Below, one piece after another: positions 1 through 9,170 of a stretch of DNA of 64,000 nucleotides. The notes beneath the pieces are model-generated. The model had not been told where the DNA came from. It did no database searches and saw only the letters and a list, made by a program, of their open reading frames with translations. Position numbers and translations under genes: made by a program. Every line of letters begins with the position of its first letter. The stretch's first letter is position 1. This DNA comes from Undibacterium sp. Jales W-56. Lineage in GTDB: Bacteria; Pseudomonadota; Gammaproteobacteria; Burkholderiales; Burkholderiaceae_D. The stretch spans positions 496,001 to 560,000 of the forward strand of contig NZ_JAJLQW010000003.1 of assembly GCF_025548535.1 (NCBI RefSeq), given 5' to 3'.

Positions 1-189
1 GTCTATCCGTTGCTATCCATTGCTGTCCATTACTGTCAATGGAGCAGAAGCGTGATGCGCCGGGTATTGGCCTGTCGCGGCGCGTCATTCACCGGTTTTT
101 CGCCGCTTACCGAAGCCAGGCCGGCGTTCGCCGAAATCCGCGAGACATTGGATGACGGAGCGATTATCTTGAGCCTGTCGACGCAATGA
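1..189 (+). other. Window-edge open frame, identity unknown
   Basis: A frame is open from base 1 to a TGA at 187-189 and could be the 3' end of a gene that starts outside the window. The 62 residues are rich in Arg and Ala and match no family I recognise. The first 43 bases are made of 10-bp direct repeats, so the frame may be fortuitous. Confidence 0.15.
4..43. repeat. Imperfect 10-bp tandem repeat, four units
   Basis: Four consecutive decamers read tatccgttgc, tatccattgc, tgtccattac and tgtcaatgga. The first two differ at one base and the others diverge further. The array may continue to the left of the window. Such short iterated motifs can be protein-binding sites, but nothing here identifies a partner. 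Confidence 0.35.
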
Positions 190-285
190 GTGACTCAAAA
201 TTAATGACGGACGTCAGCCCGGTAATCGGCTAAATTCTGCGGACAGTTGCCAACCGCGATCCGCAAATGAATAAAGGAAGGAATC

Positions 286-729
286 ATGATGTGTTCTGAT
301 ATAACGCAAGACAAGCTGCAACAAGCGGTAAGCGACGCCAGAAAAGAGCGGCAACGCGAGTCGGTGCTCTGGGGGATTGTGCTGATCGCGGTCGGCTGCA
401 TATTTCTTTTGGAACAATGGGGCTTTGTCGATTTACGCCCCTACATCGGCGAAAAAATTCGCTGGTGGTATTGCTGGCCTTTGCTCATCGCCCTGATCGG
501 CCTGGTCAAGGCCTTGAGCGCCACCGTCTTTGAGCAAATGATCAAAGGGACGATGCAAGTGATCATCGGTTTGTGGCTGTATGTATGCCTGACCGAATTA
601 TGGGGCTGGACATTCAGAACCAGTTGGCCGGTCATCCTGATCGCTTTTGGTGCCGCCACCTTGATCAGAGGTGCCTATAACCTGACCAGCAAATCGAATA
701 AAAATTCTGACAAGGAGTCTCAATCATGA
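286..729 (+). CDS. LiaF-type transmembrane (DUF5668-like) protein
   Basis: A 147-residue inner-membrane protein with four hydrophobic segments at about residues 28-46, 61-77, 90-107 and 113-130, flanked by polar termini. The Gly/Trp-containing helices resemble the small membrane domain found at the N-terminus of LiaF-like proteins. A strong ribosome binding site (AAGGAAGGA, 274-282) precedes paired ATG codons at 286 and 289. Its stop overlaps the start of the next gene (ATGA), so the two are translationally coupled. With the downstream LiaF-like protein and LytS/LytTR pair it probably takes part in sensing the state of the cell envelope. That role is inferred from context; the fold assignment is from sequence character only. 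Confidence 0.75.
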   Translation: MMCSDITQDKLQQAVSDARKERQRESVLWGIVLIAVGCIFLLEQWGFVDLRPYIGEKIRWWYCWPLLIALIGLVKALSATVFEQMIKGTMQVIIGLWLYVCLTELWGWTFRTSWPVILIAFGAATLIRGAYNLTSKSNKNSDKESQS

Positions 730-1430
730 ATCACTCACATAATCAGCGTCGCGTCCTGTTCGGCGCCATCGTCGTGATCTTCGGGGTACTGGCGCTGGTC
801 GATAATCTGCACTGGTTTAATGCCCGCGACTACCTCCAGTTCTGGCCCATGGTATTCATCGCTTTCGGCGGTTTAAAAATGGCGCAAACCCGCCATGGTT
901 CTGGCTACATCATCGGCGGCGCATTGGTTGCGGCAGGCGTGCTGATGACTTTATCGAACATGGGCATCGTGTATTTCCGCATGCGGGACTGGTGGCCGAT
1001 GTTCATCATCATGGCGGGACTGGCGGTCGTCTTCAAAGGGGTGCGTAGGGAGAAGGAAAATGCCAGCAAGAGCCCCGGTTTGTCCGGCATGAGCGCAATG
1101 GCCGATACCACCATCGATGCAGTGGCCTTCATGAGCGGCAACAACATGAGCGTGGTATCGCAAGATTTTCGCGGCGGCGAAGCGACTGCAGTGATGGGTG
1201 GCATCGAGATCGACTTGCGCCAGGCATCGATACAATCCGAAGCGGTATTGCAGGTGTTTGCGATGTGGGGCGGGATCGTGCTAAAAGTCCCAGCGGATTG
1301 GACCGTGGTCAGCAATGGCATCCCTATCATGGGCGGGATTGACGATAAAACCGTACCGCCGATGGCACCGGTCAAACGCTTGGTGATCGAAGGTTACGTG
1401 ATTATGGGCGGGGTTGAAATCAAGAATTAA
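726..1430 (+). CDS. LiaF-like membrane protein with C-terminal LiaF domain
   Basis: This 234-residue protein has four membrane segments (about 8-28, 36-54, 59-80, 88-106) followed by a soluble region (about 125-234) rich in GG-I and MGG motifs. That region resembles the C-terminal domain of LiaF, which in Firmicutes restrains the LiaS kinase. In proteobacteria such genes often sit beside LytTR-type two-component systems, as here. It overlaps the preceding membrane-protein gene by four bases and is followed after about 110 bp by a LytS-type kinase. I infer a regulator or sensor partner for that kinase; no target can be read from the sequence. Confidence 0.8.
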   Translation: MNHSHNQRRVLFGAIVVIFGVLALVDNLHWFNARDYLQFWPMVFIAFGGLKMAQTRHGSGYIIGGALVAAGVLMTLSNMGIVYFRMRDWWPMFIIMAGLAVVFKGVRREKENASKSPGLSGMSAMADTTIDAVAFMSGNNMSVVSQDFRGGEATAVMGGIEIDLRQASIQSEAVLQVFAMWGGIVLKVPADWTVVSNGIPIMGGIDDKTVPPMAPVKRLVIEGYVIMGGVEIKN

Positions 1431-1461
1431 TTTGGGATGCACACAAAAAATTAGCCGCAGA

Positions 1462-1501
1462 GGCGTAGATAGCGCAAAGGATACATTGTGCTATCTACGC
1501 C
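1462..1501. promoter_or_regulatory. 12-bp perfect inverted repeat between LiaF-like and kinase genes
   Basis: GGCGTAGATAGC (1462-1473) is repeated in inverse at 1490-1501 with a 16-base loop. No T-run follows on the plus strand, so it is not a classical intrinsic terminator. It lies 38 bp before the kinase start and could be an operator, an mRNA processing hairpin or a weak attenuator. Confidence 0.45.
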
Positions 1502-1538
1502 CCGGTGTTGATGACGTAACTCTTAGAGCACTCAAGCG

Positions 1539-2648
1539 ATGAAACCGATGACTTCCAATATGCGTAAGCTGATGTGGTATCTGATGGCATGGCTATTGGC
1601 GGGTGTGGTGATCGCAGCGCTGTTGGTGACGACTGCCGGCACCAGTTGGCAAGCCGGCCTCGGGTTTGCGATACCGGTGAGTTTGATTTACGGCTTTGTG
1701 GCTGCTTCTGCTTACTATGTCTGCCGCTCATTGCCGATGGCGAAGCGGCAGTTTTTTTTGACGCTGGCGATCTTCGGCGGCGCATCCCTGATCTCCGGCC
1801 TGATGTGGCTAGCGCTGTGCTATGCCTGGAATTATCTGGCCTACACCTTACGTCAGCTCATCGGCTTTGGCGCCGTTGGCGGTACGGTAGGCGGTACCAC
1901 GCTGCCGGGTAGTTTGATTGCGATCACGCCACAGATGTCGGTGATGTTGTTTGCTGCCGGCAGCTGTTTATATTTGTTGTCGATATTTGCGCATGATGTG
2001 TTGATCGCGTTTGAGAATGTGCGTCTGGCAGATCGTCGCGCTGCAGAATCGCGGGTCCAGGCCAGAGACGCTGAGTTGCAGGTCTTGCGCACCCAGATCA
2101 ATCCGCATTTTTTATTCAATAGCCTCAATTCCATTAGCGCCTTGACCTCGATCGATCCGGCAGCGGCACGCAGTATGACGCTGGAGCTGGCGCAGTTCTT
2201 TCGCCAGACCCTGGCTTCCTCCGAGAAAGAGCGGATTCCCCTCGCCGAAGAAATACGTTTGTGCGAACATTTTTTAGCCATAGAAAAAATCCGCTTCGGC
2301 CACAAGCTGCAAAGCGATATCCAGATTGCCGATACGGCGCAAACCGCCTTGCTTCCGCCGATGCTATTGCAGCCTTGCATAGAGAACGCGATCAAGCATG
2401 GGATCCGCGATTTGACCGAAGGCGGCACCATCGTGGTACGCGCTCTGAGCAGGGGCGACTGGTTGCATATCACGATACAAAATCCCATCGATCCCGCGCC
2501 CGGCGATACCGTCGGCAATGGGCATGGACTAAAAAACAGCCGCCTGCGTTTACAGTCGATGTACGGCGACAAAGCCCGCATTAGCTGGACCCGCAGCAGC
2601 GACACTTTCCTGGTAGAGATCGCAATACCGCAAGATTCTGCGATCTGA
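1539..2648 (+). CDS. LytS/AlgZ-type sensor histidine kinase
   Basis: This 369-residue membrane histidine kinase has an N-terminal hydrophobic half with several helices up to about residue 165. A short coiled linker leads into the His_kinase domain, where His190 lies in the motif NPHFLFNSLN typical of LytS/AlgZ kinases. The ATPase domain has an N box (CIENAIKHGI) and a G box (GNGHGLKNS). It should autophosphorylate and pass phosphate to the response regulator encoded 14 bp downstream. The first ATG at 1539 is followed by another at 1548; I kept the first. No periplasmic sensor domain is visible, consistent with sensing through membrane helices or through the LiaF-like neighbours. Confidence 0.9.
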   Translation: MKPMTSNMRKLMWYLMAWLLAGVVIAALLVTTAGTSWQAGLGFAIPVSLIYGFVAASAYYVCRSLPMAKRQFFLTLAIFGGASLISGLMWLALCYAWNYLAYTLRQLIGFGAVGGTVGGTTLPGSLIAITPQMSVMLFAAGSCLYLLSIFAHDVLIAFENVRLADRRAAESRVQARDAELQVLRTQINPHFLFNSLNSISALTSIDPAAARSMTLELAQFFRQTLASSEKERIPLAEEIRLCEHFLAIEKIRFGHKLQSDIQIADTAQTALLPPMLLQPCIENAIKHGIRDLTEGGTIVVRALSRGDWLHITIQNPIDPAPGDTVGNGHGLKNSRLRLQSMYGDKARISWTRSSDTFLVEIAIPQDSAI

Positions 2649-2662
2649 TCGAGACAAAAAAT

Positions 2663-3403
2663 ATGCAGCCTATACAAGTAATGATTGTCGATGACGAAGA
2701 GCTGGCGCGCCGCCTTGTGCGCGAGTACCTGGGCACGCACACGGACCTCGTGATTGTTGGCGAGGCGGAGCATGGCCTCGATGCGGTAAAACAGATCAAT
2801 GCGTTGAATCCGGATCTGGTGTTTTTAGATATCCAGATGCCCAAGCTGACAGGACTAGAGGTGCTGGAGCTGACGGGTCGCCGGTCGGGCGTGATTTTCA
2901 CCACGGCCTACGATCAATATGCGTTGAAGGCATTCGATCTGCATGCGATTGATTATTTGCTGAAACCATTTTCGCAAAGCCGCTTTGACGAAGCGCTGGC
3001 ACAGGCGCGCAAGTCGCTCGGCCAGACCGCGACTCCGCAAAGCATCGCGATCCAGCAATTGCTGACGGATACCAGCAAGCAACTGGAGCGCATCTTGATC
3101 CGCGACCGCGGCCAGGTCCATGTGATCCCGGTCGACAAGCTGGATTATGTCGAAGCACAGGACGATTACATCAGCATCGTCAGTGAGGGCAAGTCTTACC
3201 TGAAAACCCAGTCCTTATCCGAACTCGAAGCGCAGCTCGACCCCAAAAAATTCGTGCGCGTGCATCGCTCGTACCTGATCAATATCGAACGCCTACAAAG
3301 CGTAGAACGCTACAGCAAGGACAGCCATGTCGCGCTGATGCGTTCCGGCAAGCAGATTCCGATCAGCCGGACCGGCTATGAGCGGATGAAAGACATCATG
3401 TAA
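2663..3403 (+). CDS. LytTR-family response regulator (AlgR/LytR type)
   Basis: This 246-residue response regulator has a receiver domain over about residues 5-120 with acidic residues at 10-12, phospho-acceptor Asp56 (FLDIQMP) and the conserved Lys of the LLKPF motif. A LytTR DNA-binding domain fills about residues 140-246, including the typical segment ending VRVHRSYLIN. It is the cognate regulator of the kinase just upstream (14-bp gap). LytTR regulators bind pairs of short direct repeats. A likely target is the LiaF-like operon itself, but I did not find a convincing repeat pair. Confidence 0.92.
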   Translation: MQPIQVMIVDDEELARRLVREYLGTHTDLVIVGEAEHGLDAVKQINALNPDLVFLDIQMPKLTGLEVLELTGRRSGVIFTTAYDQYALKAFDLHAIDYLLKPFSQSRFDEALAQARKSLGQTATPQSIAIQQLLTDTSKQLERILIRDRGQVHVIPVDKLDYVEAQDDYISIVSEGKSYLKTQSLSELEAQLDPKKFVRVHRSYLINIERLQSVERYSKDSHVALMRSGKQIPISRTGYERMKDIM

Positions 3404-3712
3404 ACGATGCCGGCAGCTAAAAACCGGCCAGCGACTGTTGCGTAAATCAAACGCCAGTTGCGCATGATCCGCGGTGAGTCGACAAAAAACGCCGGGATGC
3501 CACTGAGCGCGATCTGCTCGCTTTGACCCCGATATGCGGCGAGCGCCTGAGAGCAGGTATTTTTTAAATAGTTCAAAAAGTTTGTTGAAAAACCCGAAAA
3601 AAACCGATTTTTTCGCGACGCCGCCGACTATTCCAAAGCAGTCCCCTGCTTGTCCCGCTTTTTGTCCCGCTTCGGCATGGAAAATCGGGTAAATCATATG
3701 TCAGCAATTGTA

Positions 3713-3741
3713 TTGACTTCATGGTTTGGCGAACTGATACT
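3713..3741 (+). promoter_or_regulatory. Sigma-70-like promoter for the S46 peptidase
   Basis: TTGACT (3713-3718) and GATACT (3736-3741) are separated by exactly 17 bases, about 80 bp before the chosen start of the peptidase gene. The rest of the 415-bp intergenic region (3404-3818) shows a partial duplication of tgtcccgctt and T/A-rich stretches but no coding sequence that I can support. Confidence 0.45.
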
Positions 3742-3818
3742 GCGATGTTATGAATTTGAGACCTTCATTTTCACATCTCCTGTTTAACAATAAATCCCAT
3801 AAAGATTTCGAGACCCCG

Positions 3819-6008
3819 ATGAAAAAATCACTCGTATTAATGACCGCGGTTACTACGCTGACCGCATTAAGCAGCGCCATGAGCGTCGCTTACGCGAACG
3901 AAGGCATGTGGATGCCGCAACAGTTGCCGGCAGTCGCTGCGCAATTGAAAGCCGCCGGCTTGAAGCTTGATCCAAAAACGCTGACGAAATTGACTGAATT
4001 CCCTATGGGCGCAATTGTCAGTCTGGGCGGTTGCTCCGCGTCCTTCGTGTCGGATCAGGGTCTGGTCATCACCAATCATCATTGCGCGTATGGCAGCATT
4101 GCGCATAATTCAACGCCGGAAAAAAATTACCTGGCCAATGGCTTCCTCGCCAAGACGATGGCAGAAGAATTGCCCGCCTCACCAGGCAGCCGTGTGTTTG
4201 TCACCACCGATGTGAATAATGTCAGCGGCCAGATCATCACAGCCGATGTCGCCAAACTGGCAGGCAAAGCGCGCGTCGATGCCATCGAAAAAAATGAAAA
4301 AACGCTGGTCGCCGAATGCGAAAAAGACGCCGGCCACCGCTGTAATGTCTATCCTTACTACGGCGGTCTGGAGTATTACCTGATCAAGCAATTGGAGATC
4401 AAGGACGTGCGCCTGGTACATGCGCCTGCTGAAGGCGTAGGCAAATTTGGCGGCGACACCGATAACTGGATGTGGCCGCGCCACACCGGCGACTACAGCT
4501 TCTTGCGCGCCTATGTCAGCAAGGATGGCAAGTCCGCCGACTTCAGCAAGGACAATGTGCCTTATAAGCCAAAGCATTACCTGCGTCTGGCGAAAGACGG
4601 CGTCAAAGAAGGTGATTTCGTGATGGTGACCGGTTATCCAGGCCGCACCAACCGTCACCGTTTGCCGTCCGAAGTATCAAATACCTTCGACTGGAATTAT
4701 CCGGCGTATGTCAAAGCCGCAGGCGAACAACTTGCGATCATCGAGCGTGAGACCAAAGGCAATGAAGACAAAAAACTCAAGTACGCAGGCATGGTCGCGG
4801 GCGTCAACAACTACTACAAAAACCGTCAAGGCATGCTGGACAGCTATGCCGGCAGCGACTTCCTGGCGCGTAAGCAAAAAGAACACGCTGAGCTGAAATC
4901 CTGGGTGAATGCCGATGCAGGCCGTAAACAGATGTATGCGGCCGACATCGACGCGATCGAAAAACTGATCGCCGAGCGCGATGCAGAAAATCGCCGCGAT
5001 TTCTTGCTGACTTACTCTTCGCCGCGTTTGCTGAATTCAGCGCGTAGCTTGTATCGTCTGGCGAACGAATCGACCAAGCCGGACGCCGAGCGCAAATCCG
5101 GTTACCAGACACGTGACTTGCCGCGCTTTAAAGCCGGCATTGCTGCGGTTGAGCGTAGCTATGACGAAGCCGTCGATAAGGCTCTGGTGCTGAACTTCAT
5201 GACCAAGTATGCGGCGCAGGCAAGTAAAGAACGCAATGCGAATTTCGATGCGGCGATGGGTATCAAGGACGGTATGAAAGAAGCCGATATCAAAGCACTG
5301 CTCGATACGCTGTATGCAGGCAGCAAGCTCGGTAACAAAGAAGAGCGCGCACCCTGGCTGGAACGCAAGCCTGAGGACTTCAAAGCCAGCAACGACAGTT
5401 TCATCAAAGCCGCAGTGGCAATGTATGACGAGAGCCTGAAGCGCGAAGCGCGTGACGAAGAGATGGGCGGTAAAATCCAGCAAGCCTATGCCAACTACAT
5501 GAAAGCAAAAATCGCCTTCATGAATAGTAAAGGCCAGGCGGTATACCCCGATGCGAACAGCACGCTGCGCGTGACTTTCGGCAAAATTGCCGGTCGTCCA
5601 AACGGTGCTGACGGTACCAGCTGGACTGCCTTCACCTCCTTGCATGGCATCGCCAAGAAAGCCACCGGTAGCGGTGAGTTCAATGCACCGCAAAACCAAC
5701 TCGATGCGATCAAAATCAGCAACTTCGGTGCTGACAGCAAGTACTACGATGCCAAGCTGAAATCGGTACCGGTGAATTTCCTGGCGACCTTGGATATCAC
5801 GGGCGGTAATTCAGGTTCTGCAGCATTGAACGCCAAAGGCGAACTGGTGGGGCTGGCATTTGACGGCACGCTCGATTCCATCATCTCCGATTGGGATTTC
5901 AATGATGCAAATACGCGCGACATCCAGGTTGATCTGCGTTACATCTTGTGGGAAATGACGAATGTCGACAAAGCAAACAACTTGCTGAAAGAAATGCATG
6001 TCGAATAA
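3819..6008 (+). CDS. S46 family dipeptidyl peptidase (DPP7/DPP11-like)
   Basis: A secreted serine exopeptidase of 729 residues that removes dipeptides from peptide N-termini. The start at 3819 gives a clean signal peptide (Lys-rich start, hydrophobic core, Ala-Tyr-Ala-Asn near residue 26); an upstream in-frame ATG at 3750 would add an unlikely polar leader. The catalytic triad of the family is visible: His in ITNHHCAYG near residue 87, Asp in the DTDNWMWPRHTGD segment, and Ser in TGGNSGSA near the C-terminus. Length matches the family (about 700-730). It stands alone between its own promoter and a strong terminator. Probable role: periplasmic or secreted peptide scavenging. Confidence 0.93.
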   Translation: MKKSLVLMTAVTTLTALSSAMSVAYANEGMWMPQQLPAVAAQLKAAGLKLDPKTLTKLTEFPMGAIVSLGGCSASFVSDQGLVITNHHCAYGSIAHNSTPEKNYLANGFLAKTMAEELPASPGSRVFVTTDVNNVSGQIITADVAKLAGKARVDAIEKNEKTLVAECEKDAGHRCNVYPYYGGLEYYLIKQLEIKDVRLVHAPAEGVGKFGGDTDNWMWPRHTGDYSFLRAYVSKDGKSADFSKDNVPYKPKHYLRLAKDGVKEGDFVMVTGYPGRTNRHRLPSEVSNTFDWNYPAYVKAAGEQLAIIERETKGNEDKKLKYAGMVAGVNNYYKNRQGMLDSYAGSDFLARKQKEHAELKSWVNADAGRKQMYAADIDAIEKLIAERDAENRRDFLLTYSSPRLLNSARSLYRLANESTKPDAERKSGYQTRDLPRFKAGIAAVERSYDEAVDKALVLNFMTKYAAQASKERNANFDAAMGIKDGMKEADIKALLDTLYAGSKLGNKEERAPWLERKPEDFKASNDSFIKAAVAMYDESLKREARDEEMGGKIQQAYANYMKAKIAFMNSKGQAVYPDANSTLRVTFGKIAGRPNGADGTSWTAFTSLHGIAKKATGSGEFNAPQNQLDAIKISNFGADSKYYDAKLKSVPVNFLATLDITGGNSGSAALNAKGELVGLAFDGTLDSIISDWDFNDANTRDIQVDLRYILWEMTNVDKANNLLKEMHVE

Positions 6009-6025
6009 ACCCGTTTCCTGATGCT

Positions 6026-6056
6026 CAAAAATGGACACCGAGGTGTCCATTTTTGT
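6026..6056 (+). terminator. Intrinsic terminator after the S46 peptidase gene
   Basis: AAAATGGACAC pairs with GTGTCCATTTT around a four-base loop, followed by further T residues, about 20 bp after the stop codon. The A-rich left arm would also allow function on the minus strand. Confidence 0.85.
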
Positions 6057-6361
6057 TTCAGCCTGGTCGAATTCCACCTCCATTCTTATCCTCCTACAAT
6101 CAAATCGGCCTCGAACAGGGATCGCCGTGCCGCTCAGGTACGCCCCGATGCTTGACAACTATGCCGTGCGAGACCAACCGGTAAGTTCGGTCTGCACCAG
6201 GGAGAGTGGTGCGGAAAACACAGTCTTGGCGACCTGCTTCTGACGGGGCGACATGCCATTCTTATGGCTGGATGGATTTTTAAGGATGGATTTTTCTTAA
6301 TAAAACTACAGAGGCAGAGAACTTCTGATCTCGCATCCTTGTGCTTGGGCATCGATATAGT

Positions 6362-6380
6362 TATAATTGGAATCATTCTC
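6362..6380 (+). promoter_or_regulatory. Candidate Fur box upstream of diheme peroxidase locus
   Basis: The 19-mer TATAATTGGAATCATTCTC matches the Fur consensus GATAATGATAATCATTATC at 14 of 19 positions, by my own comparison. It lies 56 bp before the start of the diheme cytochrome gene, in an AT-rich promoter-like stretch. The rest of 6057-6436 holds no gene I can support. If real, the downstream redox genes are induced by iron limitation. Confidence 0.55.
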
Positions 6381-6436
6381 ATTTACATTATCGATTTCGA
6401 GTGTAGCCTTACCGTATCGATCCAACGGAAACAATA

Positions 6437-7723
6437 ATGCAGTTCAATTCCAGCAAGTTTGCGACAGGCCGGCAAGATATTGCACAACAAACGGCGCTCA
6501 GTGCAGTACATCCATCTTCCCATTTTTTCATCAAGACGAGTCTGTTCAGCATCGTGGTCGGCACGGTATTGAGTTTGAGCGCTTGCGGTGGCGGTTCTGC
6601 TGGCAATCCATCTTCGTCTGCACCAGCTGCCGGTGCAGGCATGAGTGCGCCTGCCACTATGGGGGAAAAGATTTTTAAGGACGTCAGCCTGTCGGCATCT
6701 GGCAAACAGTCTTGCGCGACTTGCCATAATCCAGATAACGCCCATGCACAGAGCAATGATCTCAGCGTGCAATTGGGCGGCCCGAATATGGATGTGCCGG
6801 GTTTTCGGGCCGTGCCTTCCTTGCGTTACCTGAACCTGACACCGGCTTTTTCCTTTGGTGCGGATGGTAAGCCAAGCGGTGGTTTTGACCGCGATGGCCG
6901 CGCTGCAAGCTTGTCTGCCCAGGCGGAGCGCCCTTTCCTGGCGCCGCATGAAATGGCCAATGCCAGCAAGGCCGATGTCGTCGCCAAGCTGCAACGTGCC
7001 GCGTACGCTTCCGAATTTAAACAGGCTTTTGGCGCTGGCATTTTCGATAATGCCGACCTGGCGTTTGACCGCATCCAGTTCGCCTTGCAACAGTATCAAA
7101 AGGAAGATGAGGAGTTTCATCCGTATGATTCCAAATACGATCAGTTTCTGGCGGGCCGTGTAAAACTCGACGCTGCCGAGTTGCGCGGATTGGCCTTGTT
7201 CAACAATCCGACCAAGGGCAATTGTGCGGCCTGCCATATCAGCAGCAAAGGGTCGAACGGCGCTTCGCCTTTGTTCACGGATTTTAGTTACGACAATATC
7301 GGTGTGCCGCGCAATTACGCGATTCCGGCCAGCGCCGACGCAAGCTATTTTGACCTCGGCCTGTGCGGACCGGATCGCAGCGACTTAACCGAACGCAGCA
7401 ATCTGTGCGGTGCCTTCAAGGTTCCGACATTACGCAATGTCGCCACCCGCAAGGTATTTTTCCACAACGGCCGTTTTAAAAATTTACGCGATGCGCTCGG
7501 CTTCTATGTGCGTCGCGATACCAATCCGGAAGAATGGTACCCAACGGCAGCCGATGGCAGCGTGTTGAAATTTGACGATTTACCTGCGGCGTATGTCGGC
7601 AATGTGAATATCACCGAAGTTCCTTACAACCGCAAGCGCGGCATGCCTGCCGCACTGACCTCTGCCGAAATCGACGACGTGGTCAAATTCCTCGGCACCT
7701 TGAACGATGGCTACAAACCCTGA
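6437..7723 (+). CDS. Diheme cytochrome c peroxidase-family lipoprotein (MauG/MbnH-like)
   Basis: This 428-residue protein has two c-type heme motifs, CATCH (residues 93-97) and CAACH (263-267), in the arrangement of bacterial diheme peroxidases and MauG/MbnH-like enzymes. Segments such as RDGRAASLSAQAERPF, PHEMAN and FFHNGRF are typical of the family. A hydrophobic stretch ending LSLSAC places a lipobox Cys at residue 50, followed by a Gly/Ser/Ala-rich linker, so it is probably an outer-membrane-anchored periplasmic lipoprotein. The signal begins unusually far from the ATG (about 30 polar residues), and no closer start codon is evident. A Fur-like site lies upstream. The substrate is unknown: it could be H2O2, or a partner protein oxidised via high-valent heme. 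Confidence 0.85.
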   Translation: MQFNSSKFATGRQDIAQQTALSAVHPSSHFFIKTSLFSIVVGTVLSLSACGGGSAGNPSSSAPAAGAGMSAPATMGEKIFKDVSLSASGKQSCATCHNPDNAHAQSNDLSVQLGGPNMDVPGFRAVPSLRYLNLTPAFSFGADGKPSGGFDRDGRAASLSAQAERPFLAPHEMANASKADVVAKLQRAAYASEFKQAFGAGIFDNADLAFDRIQFALQQYQKEDEEFHPYDSKYDQFLAGRVKLDAAELRGLALFNNPTKGNCAACHISSKGSNGASPLFTDFSYDNIGVPRNYAIPASADASYFDLGLCGPDRSDLTERSNLCGAFKVPTLRNVATRKVFFHNGRFKNLRDALGFYVRRDTNPEEWYPTAADGSVLKFDDLPAAYVGNVNITEVPYNRKRGMPAALTSAEIDDVVKFLGTLNDGYKP

Positions 7724-7796
7724 TCAGCATCAGATTACTGCCTATGACCCAGCCGATTTTAAAGAATACCAACATTAATTAAAACGAAAGACCAAG

Positions 7797-9134
7797 ATGA
7801 AAAAGACCCTGTTAGCCCAAGCGCTGTGCATCGCATTTGTCAGCAGTGCGGTTGCGCTGCCTGTACATGCAAGCGAAGCTGAATTATTGCAAAAGATAGA
7901 AAAACTGGCGGCCGAACTCGACGCCATCAAAGCGGAACTGGTCGCTACGCGTAAGCAGGCAGCGATCGTCGAGAAAAAACAGGAGGTGCTGGCAAATACC
8001 GTCAACACCACGGTCGCCAACAATGCAACAACCGTCAGTGCAGGCAATGCCAGCATGGCGTCCGCAGCCAGCAACATGATGCAAAAGACCGTGATCAGCA
8101 GCTACGGAGAAATCAGCTATTCACGTCCGACCAAGGCCACCAACCAGGCGCAGACGGATGTCGGCCGTGCGGTGATCGGCATCACCCATCGCTTCGATGA
8201 AAAAACCAAAATGGTGGCTGAGTTTGAATGGGAGCATGCGATTGCTTCTTCCGGCGACAAGGGCGAGACCGAAGTCGAGCAATTGTATGTCGAGCACGAG
8301 TTGAACAATAACCTGCGCGCCAAGGCAGGTTTGTTCCTGATGCCGGTGGGTTTGCTGAACACCACGCATGAACCGACCGCCTACTACGGTGTACAGCGCA
8401 ATTTTGTCGAGACGGCGATCATTCCGACTACCTGGCGCGAAGTCGGTGCCGGCTTGTCCGGTTCCTATGACAATGGCGTGAGCTGGGATGCAGGCCTGAC
8501 CACCGGTTTTGATCTGAGCAAATGGAGTGCGACCAGCAGCGACGGTAGCGACTCACCTTTACGCAGCATCCATCAGGAAGGCCAGCTCGCCAAGTCGCGT
8601 GACCTGAGTTTGCATGCCGCCCTGAACTGGCGCGGCATCCCGGGTCTGCTGGTGGGCGGTTCGGTCTTCACTGGCAAGGCCGGTCATGGCACGACTAATT
8701 TCGCCGGCAATGATGCGCGTGTCACGTTGTGGGACGTGCATACCCGCTTCACGCCTGGTCGCTGGGATCTATCCGCGCTGTACAGCCGCGGCACCATCAG
8801 CAATACCGAAGCGCTTAACCTGACCTTTGTCGGCCAGCCGACACCGGTACCGTCTTCGTTCTTCGGCTGGTATACCCAGGCCGCCTATCAATTGTGGAAA
8901 TCGAATGACTACAGCCTCACGCCTTTCCTGCGCTACGAGCAATTCAATACAGCAAATAGCTATGCACCGATACCGCAAGGTCTGGGCGTCGCCGCCGCAG
9001 GTACCGAGAAAGTCACGACCCTGGGTACCAGCTTCAAGATCGGTGAAGGCGTAGTATTGAAGGCGGATTACCAGAAATTCAAGCTCGATAACAATCGCGA
9101 CCGCCTGAACCTCGGCGTCGGTTATTCGTTCTGA
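7797..9134 (+). CDS. Outer-membrane porin with N-terminal coiled coil
   Basis: This 445-residue protein has a 25-residue signal peptide (cleavage near HAS). A Leu/Ala-rich coiled-coil segment follows at about residues 26-75 (AELLQKIEKLAAELDAIK and on). The rest alternates polar and aromatic residues like a beta barrel and ends in LNLGVGYSF, the terminal Phe being a BAM recognition signal. Features such as YVEHELNNNLRAKAGLFLMPVG resemble phosphate-selective-porin-like barrels. It follows the diheme peroxidase by 73 bp and precedes the FMN-binding protein by 36 bp. I infer a shared operon, with the barrel admitting a small ligand or iron compound; the ligand is not readable from sequence. Confidence 0.8.
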   Translation: MKKTLLAQALCIAFVSSAVALPVHASEAELLQKIEKLAAELDAIKAELVATRKQAAIVEKKQEVLANTVNTTVANNATTVSAGNASMASAASNMMQKTVISSYGEISYSRPTKATNQAQTDVGRAVIGITHRFDEKTKMVAEFEWEHAIASSGDKGETEVEQLYVEHELNNNLRAKAGLFLMPVGLLNTTHEPTAYYGVQRNFVETAIIPTTWREVGAGLSGSYDNGVSWDAGLTTGFDLSKWSATSSDGSDSPLRSIHQEGQLAKSRDLSLHAALNWRGIPGLLVGGSVFTGKAGHGTTNFAGNDARVTLWDVHTRFTPGRWDLSALYSRGTISNTEALNLTFVGQPTPVPSSFFGWYTQAAYQLWKSNDYSLTPFLRYEQFNTANSYAPIPQGLGVAAAGTEKVTTLGTSFKIGEGVVLKADYQKFKLDNNRDRLNLGVGYSF

Positions 9135-9170
9135 TAAGAAAGCAGGAAGGGGCTAGGATAAAATCACGCT

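Noticed and set aside
1853-2773. 306-codon minus-strand frame within the kinase gene
   Set aside because: Shadow of a clearly recognised kinase; composition typical of antisense frames.
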